Source: Rhodococcus pseudokoreensis (GTDB taxonomy: Bacteria > Actinomycetota > Actinomycetes > Mycobacteriales > Mycobacteriaceae). Taken from it: a stretch of 64,000 bases of DNA. The position numbers and the translations under genes are program-made. The DNA lies in the NCBI RefSeq assembly GCF_017068395.1, contig NZ_CP070614.1, forward strand, positions 186,001 to 250,000. The letters are read 5' to 3'. Below the pieces are notes generated by a model. That model was not told the origin of the DNA. It searched no databases and worked only from the letters and a program-made list of their open reading frames with translations. Shown here piece by piece: positions 27,110 through 34,997 of the stretch; the stretch's first letter is position 1; every line of letters starts with the position of its first letter.

Positions 27110-28282
27110 TTATCGGAACGCTGCCTCGCCCGTCAGTGCCTTGCCGATCACGAGCTGGTGCACCTCGGACGTGCCCTCGTAGGTGAGCACGGACTCGAGG
27201 TTGTTGGCGTGGCGGATCACGGGGTATTCCAGCGTGATTCCGTTGGCGCCGAGGATGGTGCGGCATTCGCGGGCGATGGCGATGGCCTCGCGGACGTTGT
27301 TCAGCTTGCCCGTGCTGACCTGCTCGGGGCGTGCCTCGCCGCGGTCCTTGAGACGTCCGAGGTGGTACGCGAGCAGGTGGCCCTTGCCGACCTCGAGGGC
27401 CATGTCGGCGATCTTGACCTGCGTGATCTGGTAGGCGGCGAGCGACTTGTCGAAGACCTGGCGGTCCTGCGCGTAGGAGATGGCGGATTCGAGGCAGTCG
27501 CGGGCGGCGCCCATCGCACCGAAGATGATGCCGAATCGGGCCTCGTTGAGGCAGCCGAGCGGACCGGACAGTCCCTTGGCCTCCGGCAGCATCGCGGATT
27601 CGGGCAGCCGGACGTCCTCGAGCACGAGCTCCGAGGTGACGGACGCCCGCAGCGACATCTTGTGCTTGATCTCGGGCGCCGAGAAGCCGGGGGTGTCGGT
27701 GGGCACGACGAATCCGCGGATGCCGTCGTCGGTGCGGGCCCACACGACGGCGACGTCGGCGACGGACCCGTTGGTGATCCACATCTTGGTGCCGTTGAGG
27801 ATCCAGTCGTCGCCGTCCCGCTTGGCGCCCGTGCGCATGCCGGCGGGGTTGGAGCCGAAGTCGGGTTCGGTGAGGCCGAAGCAGCCGATCGCCTTGCCCG
27901 CGGCCATGCGGGGCAGCCATTCCTGCTTCTGGTCTTCGCTGCCGTAGTGGTGGATCGCGTACATGGCCAGCGAGCCCTGCACGGACACCAGACTGCGGAT
28001 GCCGGAGTCGACGGCCTCGAGTTCCAGGCAGGCCAGGCCGTAGGCGGTGGCGCTCATGCCGGCGCAGCCGTAGCCCTCGAGGTGCATGCCGAGCACGCCG
28101 AGTTCGCCGAGCCCTTCGGCCAGTTCACGCACGGGCAGCGCCGCCGCCTCGAACCAGTCGCCGATGTGGGGCCGGATCTTCCCGTCCGCGAATCGGCGGA
28201 CGGTGTCGCGGATCGCGATCTCCTCGGTGTCGAGCAGCGAGTCGAGGGCGAACAGCTGGGACAGGGACTGCGGGTCGGACAT
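27110..28282 (-). CDS. gcdH: glutaryl-CoA dehydrogenase-like acyl-CoA dehydrogenase
   Basis: The 390-aa FAD enzyme has the acyl-CoA dehydrogenase signatures GCFGLTEPDFGSNPAGM and TKMWITNG, and the catalytic base Glu369 in the motif TYEGTSEVHQLVIG. That motif is typical of glutaryl-CoA dehydrogenases, which oxidise and decarboxylate glutaryl-CoA to crotonyl-CoA in lysine, tryptophan and aromatic catabolism. ATG at 28282 follows an AGGAACCCC-like site. The 3-hydroxyacyl-CoA dehydrogenase gene lies 100 bp upstream on the same strand and catalyses a later step on the same carbon chain. Closely related acyl-CoA dehydrogenases cannot be excluded. Confidence 0.85.
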   Translation of the reverse strand: MSDPQSLSQLFALDSLLDTEEIAIRDTVRRFADGKIRPHIGDWFEAAALPVRELAEGLGELGVLGMHLEGYGCAGMSATAYGLACLELEAVDSGIRSLVSVQGSLAMYAIHHYGSEDQKQEWLPRMAAGKAIGCFGLTEPDFGSNPAGMRTGAKRDGDDWILNGTKMWITNGSVADVAVVWARTDDGIRGFVVPTDTPGFSAPEIKHKMSLRASVTSELVLEDVRLPESAMLPEAKGLSGPLGCLNEARFGIIFGAMGAARDCLESAISYAQDRQVFDKSLAAYQITQVKIADMALEVGKGHLLAYHLGRLKDRGEARPEQVSTGKLNNVREAIAIARECRTILGANGITLEYPVIRHANNLESVLTYEGTSEVHQLVIGKALTGEAAFR

Positions 28283-28382
28283 GGGGTTCCTTCACTCGGG
28301 CCGGGTGGCGCATTCGTTCGAACGATGCACGGACATTTGTTGATTGAAAGGGTGTGTGTCGTGGGACTTGGATTGCCTCACA

Positions 28383-29231
28383 TCAGCTGTAGTCGTAGAA
28401 GCCCTTGCCACTCTTCTTGCCGAGCTGCCCGGCGTCCACCTTGCGCTCGAGCAGCGTCGGGGGCGCGTAGTGCGGCTCGGCGAACTCCGCGTACAGCGAC
28501 TCCGCCGCGGCGAGGGTGATGTCGAGGCCGACGGTGTCGATCAGCGTCAGCGGGCCCATCGGGTAGCCGCAGCCGCCTTTCATGGCCTCGTCGATGTCCT
28601 CGGCGGTGGCGTACCCGGACTCGAGCATCCGGACCGCCGACGTGAGGTACGGGATGAGCAGCGCGTTCACGATGAAGCCCGCGCGGTCCCCGGCCCGCAC
28701 CGTCTTCTTGCGCAGCGTGTTCTTCGCGTAGTCGGTGACCGCGAGGACGGTCTCCTCCGACGTGACCAGGCTGACCACGATCTCCACCAGCGGCATCACC
28801 GGCACCGGGTTGAAGAAGTGGACGCCCACGACCTGCCCGGGCCGCTGGGTGGCGTTGGCCATCTTGATCAGCGGGATGGACGACGTGTTGGACGCCAGGA
28901 TGCCCGCCGGCTTCACGATCTTGTCGAGCTTGCCGAAGATGTCGACCTTGAGCGCCTCGATCTCCGGCGCCGCCTCGATCACGAGGTCGCGGTCCGCGAA
29001 CTCCTCGATGTCGAGGGTGACCCGCACCCGGGCGAGTGCGGCGTCGGCGTCGGCCTGGTCGAGCTTGCCCGCCTTCACCCCGCGCGCCAGGGACTTCTCG
29101 ATGCGGGCCTGCGCGGCCTCGGCGAATTCCGGCTTGGTCTCGAGGATGAGAACCGAGCTGCCGGCCTTGATGCATACCTCGGCGATGCCGGCACCCATGG
29201 TGCCGCCGCCGATCACGCCTACCAGTTCCAC
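28383..29231 (-). CDS. 3-hydroxybutyryl-CoA dehydrogenase
   Basis: The 282-aa enzyme oxidises (S)-3-hydroxybutyryl-CoA to acetoacetyl-CoA with NAD(P). The nucleotide site is VGVIGGGTMGAGIAEVC at the N-terminus, the catalytic His lies in GVHFFNPVPVMPLVEIV, and the C-terminal domain has AGFIVNALLIPYL and GCGYPMGPLTLIDTVGLD. GTG at 29231 is chosen because of the AAGGAG site right before it and because homology starts there; a longer frame reaches 29276. Together with gcdH it would take glutaryl-CoA towards acetyl-CoA. It has its own 250-bp upstream gap, so it is probably not in the FAH operon. Confidence 0.88.
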   Translation of the reverse strand: MELVGVIGGGTMGAGIAEVCIKAGSSVLILETKPEFAEAAQARIEKSLARGVKAGKLDQADADAALARVRVTLDIEEFADRDLVIEAAPEIEALKVDIFGKLDKIVKPAGILASNTSSIPLIKMANATQRPGQVVGVHFFNPVPVMPLVEIVVSLVTSEETVLAVTDYAKNTLRKKTVRAGDRAGFIVNALLIPYLTSAVRMLESGYATAEDIDEAMKGGCGYPMGPLTLIDTVGLDITLAAAESLYAEFAEPHYAPPTLLERKVDAGQLGKKSGKGFYDYS

Positions 29232-29478
29232 GTTTCTCCTTGTACGGCTGTGCGTCTCGGCGCTCACGACCTCCACCTCAGCGCCATCCGTAGCGCCACA
29301 TCATCAATGGTTGTGGCGATCCTCAGGCGCTTGTGGTTTCGGTTCGGCAGGCCGGTGCGAGTGTTCGCGCCGGAGAGGTATCCACTTCGACGAGCGCATG
29401 GAGCGCCGCCGAGCATGCACCTCCTGATGTCGAAGGGATCCTGCGCCGGCACGGCGACCTGTCGTGGTGTTCCTCCAT

Positions 29479-30420
29479 TCACGTTCCGTCGGATTCGGGG
29501 TGGTCGTCGATGATTTCCACCTGGAGGGACCCGAGCCCGTCGATCTCGCCGTCGAGTCGATCGCCGACCTTGGTCCAGGTGCCGGTGCTCAGGCCCACAC
29601 CGGCGGGCGTCCCGGTGAGCACCACATCGCCGGGCTCGAGGGTGACATGCTCGCTGATCCGTGCGATGAGTTCCGGTACCGACCAGATCATGTCCTTCGT
29701 GTTGGCGTTCTGCCGGAGTTCACCGTTGAGGCGGAACCGCAGCTGCAGGTTGGTGTCGTCGACGAACCGTGCGGGCACGATGCCGGGACCCAGGGGGCAG
29801 CTGTCGTCGAACACCTTGCCGCCGAAGAGGTCGAACTTGACCAGATGCTTCGGGTGCCGCTGCCAGTCGCGGGCCGAGAGGTCGAGACCGATGGTGTAAC
29901 CGGCGACGTAATCGCGGGCCTGTTCGACCGGAATCCGCCGGCCGCGTTTGCCGATCACGAACGCCAGCTCGAGTTCGTAGTCGAATTTGCTCGACTGGAC
30001 CGGGTACCGCACGGACTTGCCCTGCCCGACCAGCGTCGTGGTGGGCGGTTTGAGGAAGAAGACCGGGATGTTGTCTTCTTTGGTGAAGCCGACGTGGCCG
30101 CCGTCCTGTGTCACGTGGTCGTAGTAGTTCGCGCCGGTGCAGATGACTTTGCCGGGGTATTGCAGCGGCGTCAGCCAGTCCTCGAGTCCGGGCGCATTGA
30201 CGGGGGCGCACGTCAGGACACCGTCGGTCAGGTCGCCGGCGGCCCGCTGCAGGACCGGTTCAGCTGTGTTCCAGTGCGCGAATACCGTCATCAGACCGCC
30301 GGCGGGGTTGGGTGCGAGAACTTCCGGGGCGAGGTCGGTGATCCGGTACAGCTTGCCGTCCATGCTGAGAACTGGGATCGGCGTACCGTCGACGCGGATC
30401 GTCGCGAGGGAAAATGTCAT
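29479..30420 (-). CDS. fumarylacetoacetate hydrolase-family enzyme (distal copy)
   Basis: The 313-aa protein has the FAH fold, whose members hydrolyse or decarboxylate acylpyruvates and ring-cleavage dienoates using a divalent metal. Visible parts are VICTGANYYDHV, the metal-binding acidic pair in FDYELELAFVIGKRGR, GLDLSARDWQ, the lysine loop GGKVFDDSCPLGP and LEPGDVVLTGTPAGVGLSTG. It is the last gene of the five-gene operon, with its ATG 26 bp after the kinase stop, behind AAGGAGA. With the first gene (33756-34859) the operon holds two members of this family, suggesting two successive steps such as isomerisation or decarboxylation and then C-C hydrolysis. The substrate is unknown. Confidence 0.85.
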   Translation of the reverse strand: MTFSLATIRVDGTPIPVLSMDGKLYRITDLAPEVLAPNPAGGLMTVFAHWNTAEPVLQRAAGDLTDGVLTCAPVNAPGLEDWLTPLQYPGKVICTGANYYDHVTQDGGHVGFTKEDNIPVFFLKPPTTTLVGQGKSVRYPVQSSKFDYELELAFVIGKRGRRIPVEQARDYVAGYTIGLDLSARDWQRHPKHLVKFDLFGGKVFDDSCPLGPGIVPARFVDDTNLQLRFRLNGELRQNANTKDMIWSVPELIARISEHVTLEPGDVVLTGTPAGVGLSTGTWTKVGDRLDGEIDGLGSLQVEIIDDHPESDGT

Positions 30421-30446
30421 CGGGTTGTCTCCTTCACTCGGTGCCG

Positions 30447-31454
30447 CTATGCCGGGGCGCCGGACAGCGCCCACCGGTCGAGCAAGTGGCCGACTGTGGG
30501 TGCGGGATCGAGGAGCAGCGCCCGGCCGACCTTCCGAACCTCACCGCGCTGAGCTGCGTCGAGGTATTCGACCGGGGACGTGCCATCGATGCGGGCAAGG
30601 GCAAGGGCCGGCAGCAACGCTGCTACCCGCGCGTCGAGGCCCTCCGGTGCTTCCCAGTCGATGTAGCGCGCATGCTCGTCGGCCAGTGCGTGCGCCGCCG
30701 CGCGAAGTTCGGCGGCGTGCCCCGGCAACTTGACCGCCTTGATCAGCAGGTGGTTGAGACAGAAAGCGATGTCGAAGGCGGGGTCGCCGAACCACGCGCA
30801 CTCCGCATCCAGCAGCACTGGGCCGTCGGGGCCGAGCAGGATGTTCTTCGGGCTGACGTCACCGTGAACGACGGCGAGGTGTGTGCCGGCCGTCGTGCGA
30901 GCCAGTTCGGCGAACCGCTCCCACAGATCCGGGTGCGCGTTCGCGGTGACCCGCAGGAACGGCTCGATGCGCAAGGCGTCGAAGTTGTCGTCGGTGGCGA
31001 ATCGCTGCGGACTGCGCGGATCAGCGGCACTCGCCGAGTGCAACCGGCCGACGAGGTCACCGACCCCACGTGCGGCCGCGATATCCACGTGGCCGCCGAG
31101 CAGCTGTGCCTTCCACACCGGGTAGCGTTCCGGCGGCAGGAATTCCATCGCGAACAAGCCCTGGCCGTCATGAGCGATGACCCGGGGTATCTGTCCCGGG
31201 CACATCAGGGCGGCGAACCGCAGCCAGTCGTATTCGACGCGATTTCGCGAGACGGGCGCGAGCCACTGCTGCGCGACCTTGAGCTGAGGCAGGGCCCCCT
31301 TGACACATACGGTTCCGGTGGGGAGGTCCACTTTCCACAGATCCGATGACACACCTCCGGTCAGCGGGGTCAGCTCCGCATCTTCCCCGGGACGGAGCAA
31401 TCCCTGCCTGCGCAGAAACGCGAGCACGTGTGGGCGAGGGTCTGATGCGGTCAT
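30447..31454 (-). CDS. APH-fold small-molecule kinase (possible glycerate kinase)
   Basis: The 335-aa protein belongs to the aminoglycoside phosphotransferase/choline kinase superfamily. It has the catalytic loop VVHGDVSPKNILL (His-x-Asp-x4-Asn) and the metal-binding LLDAECAWFGDPAFDIA, with an N-terminal lobe containing LTGGVSSDLWKV and the Lys of VCVKGAL. It resembles methylthioribose kinase-type members more than antibiotic phosphotransferases. Its ATG at 31454 overlaps the enolase stop (ATGA), so the two are translationally coupled. Next to an enolase and a D-2-hydroxyacid dehydrogenase, the simplest role is phosphorylation of D-glycerate or an analogue at O2. That role is inferred from context only. 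Confidence 0.8.
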   Translation of the reverse strand: MTASDPRPHVLAFLRRQGLLRPGEDAELTPLTGGVSSDLWKVDLPTGTVCVKGALPQLKVAQQWLAPVSRNRVEYDWLRFAALMCPGQIPRVIAHDGQGLFAMEFLPPERYPVWKAQLLGGHVDIAAARGVGDLVGRLHSASAADPRSPQRFATDDNFDALRIEPFLRVTANAHPDLWERFAELARTTAGTHLAVVHGDVSPKNILLGPDGPVLLDAECAWFGDPAFDIAFCLNHLLIKAVKLPGHAAELRAAAHALADEHARYIDWEAPEGLDARVAALLPALALARIDGTSPVEYLDAAQRGEVRKVGRALLLDPAPTVGHLLDRWALSGAPA

Positions 31455-32767
31455 CGGATCAACTCGGATGCGGGAAAGGAACCGGGGAGGGTGAGGGGGC
31501 TGAATCGCAGGCTGCTGTCCTCCGCGATACGAATCAGCTGGTTGTACTTCGCCAGGCGCTCGGATGAGCGCACCGACCCGACCTTGATCTGCCCGGCTGC
31601 GGTGCCGGTTGCGAGATCGGCGAGGAAATCGTCCTCGGTCTCACCGGAGCGCGCCGACACCACGGGAACATAATGGGCCTCGCCAGCCGCGGCAACAACG
31701 TCGAGCGTGCCGGTGAGCGTCCCGTTCTGATTGACCTTCACGAGCACACCCGTGGCGCAACCCCTCGCGATCCCCTGCGACAGGCGGTGCGGGTTGGTCG
31801 TGAACAGATCATCGCCGATCAGGTGCACCCGACCTCGAAGCCGCGCGGTCAGTGCCTGCCACCCGTCCCAGTCCTCCTCGTCGAGGGCATCCTCGATGGA
31901 CACGATCGGGAAGTCGTCCACCCACGACGACATCGTCTCGATCATCTCGGCAGTGGTGGCCCGGCGCCCTTCCCGCCGCAGGTGGTAGTCGCCGCTCGAG
32001 GCATCGAACAGGGACGCGGCCGCGACATCGATCGCGATCGCGACATCGATGCCAGGTTTGAGGTCGGCCCGTTCGATCGAGGTCACCAGCAGTTCGAGCG
32101 CATCCCGTCCGGTGCGGCAGCCGGGGCTCAATCCACCTTCATCGGCGAGCAAGGTCGGCAACCCGCGTTCGGCACACACGGTCGTCGCCGCGTCGCGGAC
32201 CCGTGCGGTGAGCTGGATGGCCTCGAGCATCGAGGTCGCCGCGAGCGGCACGGCGAGAAAGTCTTGCACGTCCATTCCCCGTCCGGCGTGTAGGCCGCCG
32301 GACAGGATGTTCACCATCGGCATGGGGAGCGTCGGTTCGGTGACGCCGGCGAGTTCGGCGATGCGCCGGTACAGCGGCTGCCCGGACACCTGTGCCGATG
32401 CCCTGCAGATCGCCAGCGACGTGCCCAGCACCGCGTTCGCGCCGAGGCGGGACAACCCGGGTGTTCCGTCGAGTTCGCGCAGCAGCGTGTCACAGCCGCG
32501 CTGCTCCATCACGTCGTGCCCGCGCAGCGCGGCAGCGATCTCCTCGTTGACGTGTTCGACAGCGAGCATCACGCCGAGGCCGTTGAACACGGCCTCGTCA
32601 CCGTCTCGCAGCTCGTGCGCTTCGTACGTGCCCGTGGAGGCACCGGACGGCACCGATGCGCGGGCGACGTCACCACCGCGAAGGCTCAGCTCGACCTCGA
32701 CGGTGGGCCGACCACGGGAGTCGAAAACCTGGCGGGCATGCACACTGTCGATCTGGGTCACGCTCAT
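31451..32767 (-). CDS. enolase paralogue within the catabolic operon
   Basis: The 438-aa protein is full-length enolase; that family interconverts 2-phosphoglycerate and PEP. Conserved features are SGASTGTYEAHELRDG, the Mg ligands Asp247, Glu292 and Asp319 (SIEDALDEEDWDG, IGDDLFTTN), the general acid/base pair Glu210 (ADEGG) and Lys344 (VLVKVNQNG), Arg373-Ser374 and Lys395. Two normally invariant positions differ: the Glu of IQEF is Asp169 (VQDF), and the His of SHRSGETED is Ala372 (SARSGETED). Both neighbours overlap by ATGA. It is unlikely to be the housekeeping enolase, which in actinobacteria usually lies in another context. It may act on 2-phosphoglycerate or on a related phosphorylated hydroxyacid. 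Confidence 0.9.
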   Translation of the reverse strand: MSVTQIDSVHARQVFDSRGRPTVEVELSLRGGDVARASVPSGASTGTYEAHELRDGDEAVFNGLGVMLAVEHVNEEIAAALRGHDVMEQRGCDTLLRELDGTPGLSRLGANAVLGTSLAICRASAQVSGQPLYRRIAELAGVTEPTLPMPMVNILSGGLHAGRGMDVQDFLAVPLAATSMLEAIQLTARVRDAATTVCAERGLPTLLADEGGLSPGCRTGRDALELLVTSIERADLKPGIDVAIAIDVAAASLFDASSGDYHLRREGRRATTAEMIETMSSWVDDFPIVSIEDALDEEDWDGWQALTARLRGRVHLIGDDLFTTNPHRLSQGIARGCATGVLVKVNQNGTLTGTLDVVAAAGEAHYVPVVSARSGETEDDFLADLATGTAAGQIKVGSVRSSERLAKYNQLIRIAEDSSLRFSPLTLPGSFPASELIR

Positions 32768-33759
32768 GAAGACACTCCATGTTTGGTCGTGGTGGAAGGT
32801 TGGTTGCAGGCATAGCGGGGGGTTTCGCCGCGTAGGACACGGACGACTTCTTCTGCGGCGCTGCGGCGCAGGTCGACGACGGAGGCGTCCGAAGAAAACG
32901 CGATGTGGGGGGTGATCATCACCCCGGGGTATTCGAGGAGCTCGGCAGGCACTGCGGGTTCGTCCTCGAGAACGTCGAGGCCCGCGCCGCCGAGATGCCC
33001 GGCCGCCAGCGACGCTATGAGTGCGTCGGTATCGACCAGGCCACCGCGACTGACGTTGACCAGCAGGGCCCCGGGTGGCATGAGTTCGAGCTCGCGAGCA
33101 CCGATGAGGTGGTGCGTCGATGTCGTGAGCGGTGCATGCAGAATCACGACGTCACTGCCGGCGAGGAGCTCGTCCAATCCGACGATCGGGACGCCTCCGG
33201 TATCCGCGGGCGGGTAGGGGGTGCTGGCGACGACGCGGGCACCGAGCGCGCGCAGCTTCGCTGCAGTCGCGCTGCCGATTCGTCCCAATCCGACCACACC
33301 GCAGGTCAAAGAGGACAATCTGCGGAGCCGGGCACCCGCTGGTTTCCAGTGGCCCGCGCGCACCTCTCGGTCTGCGACGATCAGGCCTCGTGTCCAGGCC
33401 AGTACCAGACCGACGGCATGATCGGATACTTCTTCGACGCAGTAGTCGGGAACGTTGGTCACCACCACGCCGCGGTCTGTCGCGGCGGTTACGGCGATGT
33501 TGTCGAGGCCGACACCCAGCCGTGCGACGATCCGAAGATTGTCGGTGTTGCCGATCGCCTGCGCGGACACCGGTGCCCAGCAGGTGAGGATCGCCGCCGG
33601 CTGATGTTCCGCCACGAGAGCGTCGATCACCGCGGCGGACGCCGGCTCGGGTGGGCCGCTGACGAGCCGGAAACCGGCGCCCTCGATCACCGCCCGTTCG
33701 ACAGTGTCGTCGGGCCACGCCCGGTCGGTGAGCAGCACCGTGCCCTGGTCCATGATCAT
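32764..33759 (-). CDS. D-2-hydroxyacid dehydrogenase (possible hydroxypyruvate reductase)
   Basis: The 331-aa NAD(P)-dependent enzyme belongs to the family of D-3-phosphoglycerate dehydrogenase and glyoxylate/hydroxypyruvate reductase. It has VARLGVGLDNIAV, the Rossmann motif CGVVGLGRIGSATAAKL, and the catalytic Arg (VNVSRGGLVDT), Glu (LDVLEDEP) and His (MITPHIAFSS). The ATG at 33759 overlaps the FAH stop and its own stop overlaps the enolase start, both as ATGA, so expression is tightly coupled. It has no C-terminal ACT domain, which argues against serine biosynthesis. Reduction of hydroxypyruvate to D-glycerate fits the neighbours; other 2-oxoacids are possible. Confidence 0.85.
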   Translation of the reverse strand: MIMDQGTVLLTDRAWPDDTVERAVIEGAGFRLVSGPPEPASAAVIDALVAEHQPAAILTCWAPVSAQAIGNTDNLRIVARLGVGLDNIAVTAATDRGVVVTNVPDYCVEEVSDHAVGLVLAWTRGLIVADREVRAGHWKPAGARLRRLSSLTCGVVGLGRIGSATAAKLRALGARVVASTPYPPADTGGVPIVGLDELLAGSDVVILHAPLTTSTHHLIGARELELMPPGALLVNVSRGGLVDTDALIASLAAGHLGGAGLDVLEDEPAVPAELLEYPGVMITPHIAFSSDASVVDLRRSAAEEVVRVLRGETPRYACNQPSTTTKHGVSS

Positions 33760-34859
33760 CCCATCAGCTCCTGTTCTGTCCGGTGCGGCGAGGTGGGTTC
33801 CCGCACCGGTGTGGTCTGTTCTGCTACGCATCGGAGGCGCTGCGCGCCAAGCCCGGTCACCTGCGCCACCACCACGTCGCCGGGGCGGAGGAAGCGTCCG
33901 TGGTGGGCGCCGAATCCCGCCGGGGATCCGGTGCAGAGGACATCGCCCGGGCGCAGGCGGGTGTGCCGGGACACGTAGGCGATCTGACGGTCGACGTCGA
34001 AGACCATGTCGTCGGCGAAGTCGTCCTGCATCACCGTGCCGTTGACCGACAACTGCAGACGAAGCCGTGAGGGGTCGGGAACCTGCCATGCCGGCACGAA
34101 CCAGGGCCCGAGGGGCAGGGAACCGGGCATCCCCTTGCTCTGTATCCAATCGGTCCCGAGTGTGGGCAGATCGTCGCGCATCACCCGAGAACGGACGGTC
34201 AGGTCGTTCGCCACGCAAAATCCGGCGACGACGCCGGGTGCGGTCGTGGGGGAGATCCGGTGAGCCGATGCGCCGATGACAACCGCGATCTCAACCTCCC
34301 AGTCGAGGGTCTCGACGCCGGGAGCGATCGTCAGATCGCCCACGGGCGGGCCGACGCGTTCGGGGCTGGTCAAGCATACGTACGGCTCACCCGTCCGGCT
34401 CCGGTGCTCCAGCGCTTCAAGTGCCGCAGCGCGCCGGCCGGCGGCACCGGCCCCCATGCCGCCGGCGTCCGCGGCGGCCTCGGCGATCTGGCCGCGGTAA
34501 TTGCCGATCGTGCAGAAGGCCTGCCGAGGTTGGATCGGCGCCTCCAAGTGCAGCGAACCGATGTCGACGCCACGCGAGTGGATGACCGCTCGAACCTGGG
34601 GATGAGAGGTCAATGAACGCAGGTCGGCCTCGTGGTTCGGCCAATGCTCGACCAGTTCGGTGAGTGATCCCACTCGACCAAGTGGTCTGTCGACGGCACA
34701 CTCGTGTAGCGGCAGTGCGCGTCGGTCCGCGACCAGCCATGGCATCGACCTGCCGCCGTCTCTACTTGCCTGTGCGAGAACGATACCCGTCGGGTGTGCC
34801 TCGCTACCGACCTCGCGCCGTTCGCGACTTTCCGGTGTCCTGTGTAGATCCTCGGTCAT
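33756..34859 (-). CDS. fumarylacetoacetate hydrolase-family enzyme (first gene of operon)
   Basis: The 367-aa protein has the FAH fold with FCTIGNYRGQIAEAA, the acidic metal-binding pair in LDWEVEIAVVIGASAHRI, FCVANDLTVRS, the lysine loop QSKGMPGSLPLGPWF and LRPGDVLCTGSPAGFGAHHG. The N-terminal stretch GIVLAQASRDGGRSMPWLV already matches the family, so the ATG at 34859 is kept. The operator at 34861-34874 ends two bases before that ATG, leaving no ribosome site, so the message may be leaderless. It heads the operon that continues with the dehydrogenase, enolase, kinase and second FAH genes. It probably hydrolyses or isomerises a ring-cleavage product. Confidence 0.85.
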   Translation of the reverse strand: MTEDLHRTPESRERREVGSEAHPTGIVLAQASRDGGRSMPWLVADRRALPLHECAVDRPLGRVGSLTELVEHWPNHEADLRSLTSHPQVRAVIHSRGVDIGSLHLEAPIQPRQAFCTIGNYRGQIAEAAADAGGMGAGAAGRRAAALEALEHRSRTGEPYVCLTSPERVGPPVGDLTIAPGVETLDWEVEIAVVIGASAHRISPTTAPGVVAGFCVANDLTVRSRVMRDDLPTLGTDWIQSKGMPGSLPLGPWFVPAWQVPDPSRLRLQLSVNGTVMQDDFADDMVFDVDRQIAYVSRHTRLRPGDVLCTGSPAGFGAHHGRFLRPGDVVVAQVTGLGAQRLRCVAEQTTPVREPTSPHRTEQELMG

Positions 34860-34860
34860 G

Positions 34861-34874
34861 TGCTAACGATAGCA
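34861..34874. promoter_or_regulatory. island operator abutting the FAH operon start codon
   Basis: TGCTAACGATAGCA is identical to the copy at 13888-13901. It lies directly against the ATG at 34859 on the minus strand, so a bound repressor would cover the start of a leaderless message or its -10 region. Confidence 0.8.
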
Positions 34875-34939
34875 TGATCATGTCGTAGAGGAAGGTCGAC
34901 TTGAGCCTCGACTCGGCCGCCCCATCGTGGTGAGAAGTC

Positions 34940-34978
34940 TTGACAATCTTCCAGCCCTCGTGTGTGCTATCGATAGCA
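34940..34978 (+). promoter_or_regulatory. promoter with overlapping island operator before the cupin gene
   Basis: A consensus -35 TTGACA is at 34940-34945. The perfect operator TGCTATCGATAGCA at 34965-34978 covers the place where the -10 box would be (TGCTAT, 19 bases from the -35). The cupin gene start is 19 bp downstream. Competition of a LacI-type repressor with RNA polymerase is the obvious reading. Confidence 0.7.
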
Positions 34979-34997
34979 AATGGAGGAGGTGGCGCCA

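Noticed and set aside
26945..28519. 524-codon plus-strand frame
   Set aside because: It is antisense to gcdH and runs across its boundaries.
30447..31454. Reading the APH-fold kinase as an antibiotic-resistance gene
   Set aside because: It is translationally coupled to enolase and dehydrogenase genes under a catabolic operator and resembles metabolite kinases more than aminoglycoside phosphotransferases.
28383..34859. Idea that hbd and gcdH belong to the FAH-enolase operon
   Set aside because: A 250-bp gap and separate ribosome sites lie between FAH2 and hbd, and no island operator precedes hbd.
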